From contig NZ_FNFH01000003.1 in the NCBI RefSeq assembly GCF_900100355.1, positions 620,001 through 684,000 on the forward strand: DNA of 64,000 nucleotides, in the 5' to 3' direction. The first letter of the stretch is position 1, and every line of letters starts with the position of its first letter. The position numbers were made by a program, and so were the translations under genes. The notes under the pieces were generated by a model. It did not search any database, was not told where the DNA came from, and saw nothing but the letters and a program-made list of their open reading frames with translations. Source of the DNA: Microbulbifer yueqingensis. Lineage in GTDB: Bacteria > Pseudomonadota > Gammaproteobacteria > Pseudomonadales > Cellvibrionaceae. Positions 63,370-64,000 of the stretch are shown piece by piece.

Positions 63370-64000
63370 TCTCTTCCCGGGCGGCGGTGCCGCTTTTCAC
63401 CATCACCGATCCGGTGATTCCCACTCGCAGTTCGATATCATCGGGCACGTTGTCCAACACGATTTTCACCGGCACGCGCTGCGCCAGGCGAATCCAGTCG
63501 AAGGTCGGGCTCACCGCAGGCAACAGTTCGTTGCCGGTGCTGCCATCCTGCTGTGAAATCCCGTGGCTGATACTGTCTACCCACCCCGCCAGTGGCCGGT
63601 CCGGATATGCCATCAGGGTAACGACGGCACGATCTCCCGGCGCAATCCGTGCAATGCTGGTTTCCTTGAAATAACCCTCTACCCAGAAGCTGCCGGCATC
63701 GACAATTGCCAGGGCGGCCTTATTGGCGACAGCCTGGCTCCCATCGCGCAGCCTCAGGTTGGTGACGTAACCGTCCACTGGCGCAGTTACCCGGCTAAAC
63801 TCCAGGTTGAGTTCCGCCTGCCGGACGGCCGCTCGCGCAGCCCGGATACTGGCATTTGCCTCGCCGACAGTACCCAGCCGTGCACGGGCCTCTTCCAGGT
63901 CAGCACGGGCCCCGTCGAGCGAAGCCCGCGCCTGTGCCAGCTTCGCCTCTGCCCCCTTTCGCTTTTCCCGCGCTATGGCGTGTTCTGCCTGCGCGCGCTC
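63344..64000 (-). CDS. HlyD/EmrA/AaeA-type membrane fusion protein, C-terminal part
   Basis: These 218 residues are the C-terminal part of a periplasmic adaptor whose start lies beyond the right edge. They contain the second half of the coiled hairpin (Ala/Arg/Glu-rich), the lipoyl return strand FSRVTAPVDGYVTNLRL, and a beta-barrel domain with FWVEGYFKETSIARIAPGDRA and RVPVKIVLDNVPDD. The form resembles AaeA/EmrA adaptors. It is followed by its NodT-like channel and a K+-channel-like gene; the inner-membrane pump is not in the window and may lie to the right. Confidence 0.88.
   Translation of the reverse strand, partial: ERAQAEHAIAREKRKGAEAKLAQARASLDGARADLEEARARLGTVGEANASIRAARAAVRQAELNLEFSRVTAPVDGYVTNLRLRDGSQAVANKAALAIVDAGSFWVEGYFKETSIARIAPGDRAVVTLMAYPDRPLAGWVDSISHGISQQDGSTGNELLPAVSPTFDWIRLAQRVPVKIVLDNVPDDIELRVGITGSVMVKSGTAAREENGPISPGK

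Overview
The window is GC-rich chromosomal DNA from a gammaproteobacterium. The evidence is the housekeeping content: smc-zipA-ligA in a row, a System I cytochrome c maturation set (ccmA to ccmI), class II fumarase, FadD and FadE-type enzymes, an HsbR/HsbA-like phosphatase and anti-anti-sigma pair, and glycolate oxidase glcDEF. The mix looks like marine Pseudomonadales sensu lato (Microbulbifer, Halieaceae or other Cellvibrionales-type bacteria), but the species cannot be fixed from sequence alone. I see no prophage, insertion sequence, CRISPR array or rRNA operon.

Layout. 1-4.3 kb: a bile-acid/sodium symporter fragment, a flavin monooxygenase, a divergent AraC regulator and two small lipoproteins. 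4.3-4.6 kb: a non-coding stretch with a good intrinsic terminator and clustered GGA motifs (possible CsrA/RsmA-sponge RNA). 4.6-9 kb: M14 and M28 peptidases, PsiE-like and YciI-like proteins. 9-17 kb: fatty-acid activation and acyl-CoA dehydrogenase, an SCP2-like protein, AraC, two tiny membrane proteins and fumC. 17-24 kb: ligA, zipA, smc. 24-34.3 kb: cytochrome c maturation, split into ccmHI and ccmABCDEFG by tRNA-Val, tRNA-Asp, a DUF4197 lipoprotein, OsmC and YigZ. 34.4-42 kb: HsbR/HsbA-like regulators, tRNA-Arg, a 2OG-Fe(II) oxygenase, an HdeA-domain protein and an MscS channel. 42-51 kb: isoaspartyl peptidase, murQ and a tight namZ-nagX-glcD-glcE-glcF operon, headed by a decayed D-Ala-D-Ala dipeptidase gene. 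51-54.3 kb: an Orn/Lys/Arg decarboxylase with an NhaC-type antiporter. 54.6-59.5 kb: ABM protein, 5-oxoprolinase pxpBCA and a GH3 N-acetylglucosaminidase lipoprotein. 59.9-64 kb: an outer-membrane beta-barrel protein and an HlyD/NodT efflux operon that also carries a potassium-channel-like gene and runs off the right edge.

The most interesting unit is 42-51 kb. NamZ releases MurNAc from peptidoglycan, and MurQ splits MurNAc-6-phosphate into GlcNAc-6-phosphate and D-lactate. GlcDEF-type enzymes can oxidise D-lactate as well as glycolate. A NagX-like membrane protein sits between namZ and glcD with almost no intergenic space, and murQ converges on glcF with overlapping stop codons. I infer a muramic-acid salvage locus that also burns the released lactate. 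A lipoprotein NagZ-type GH3 lies about 8 kb away, and a relic of a peptidoglycan dipeptidase sits directly upstream of namZ.
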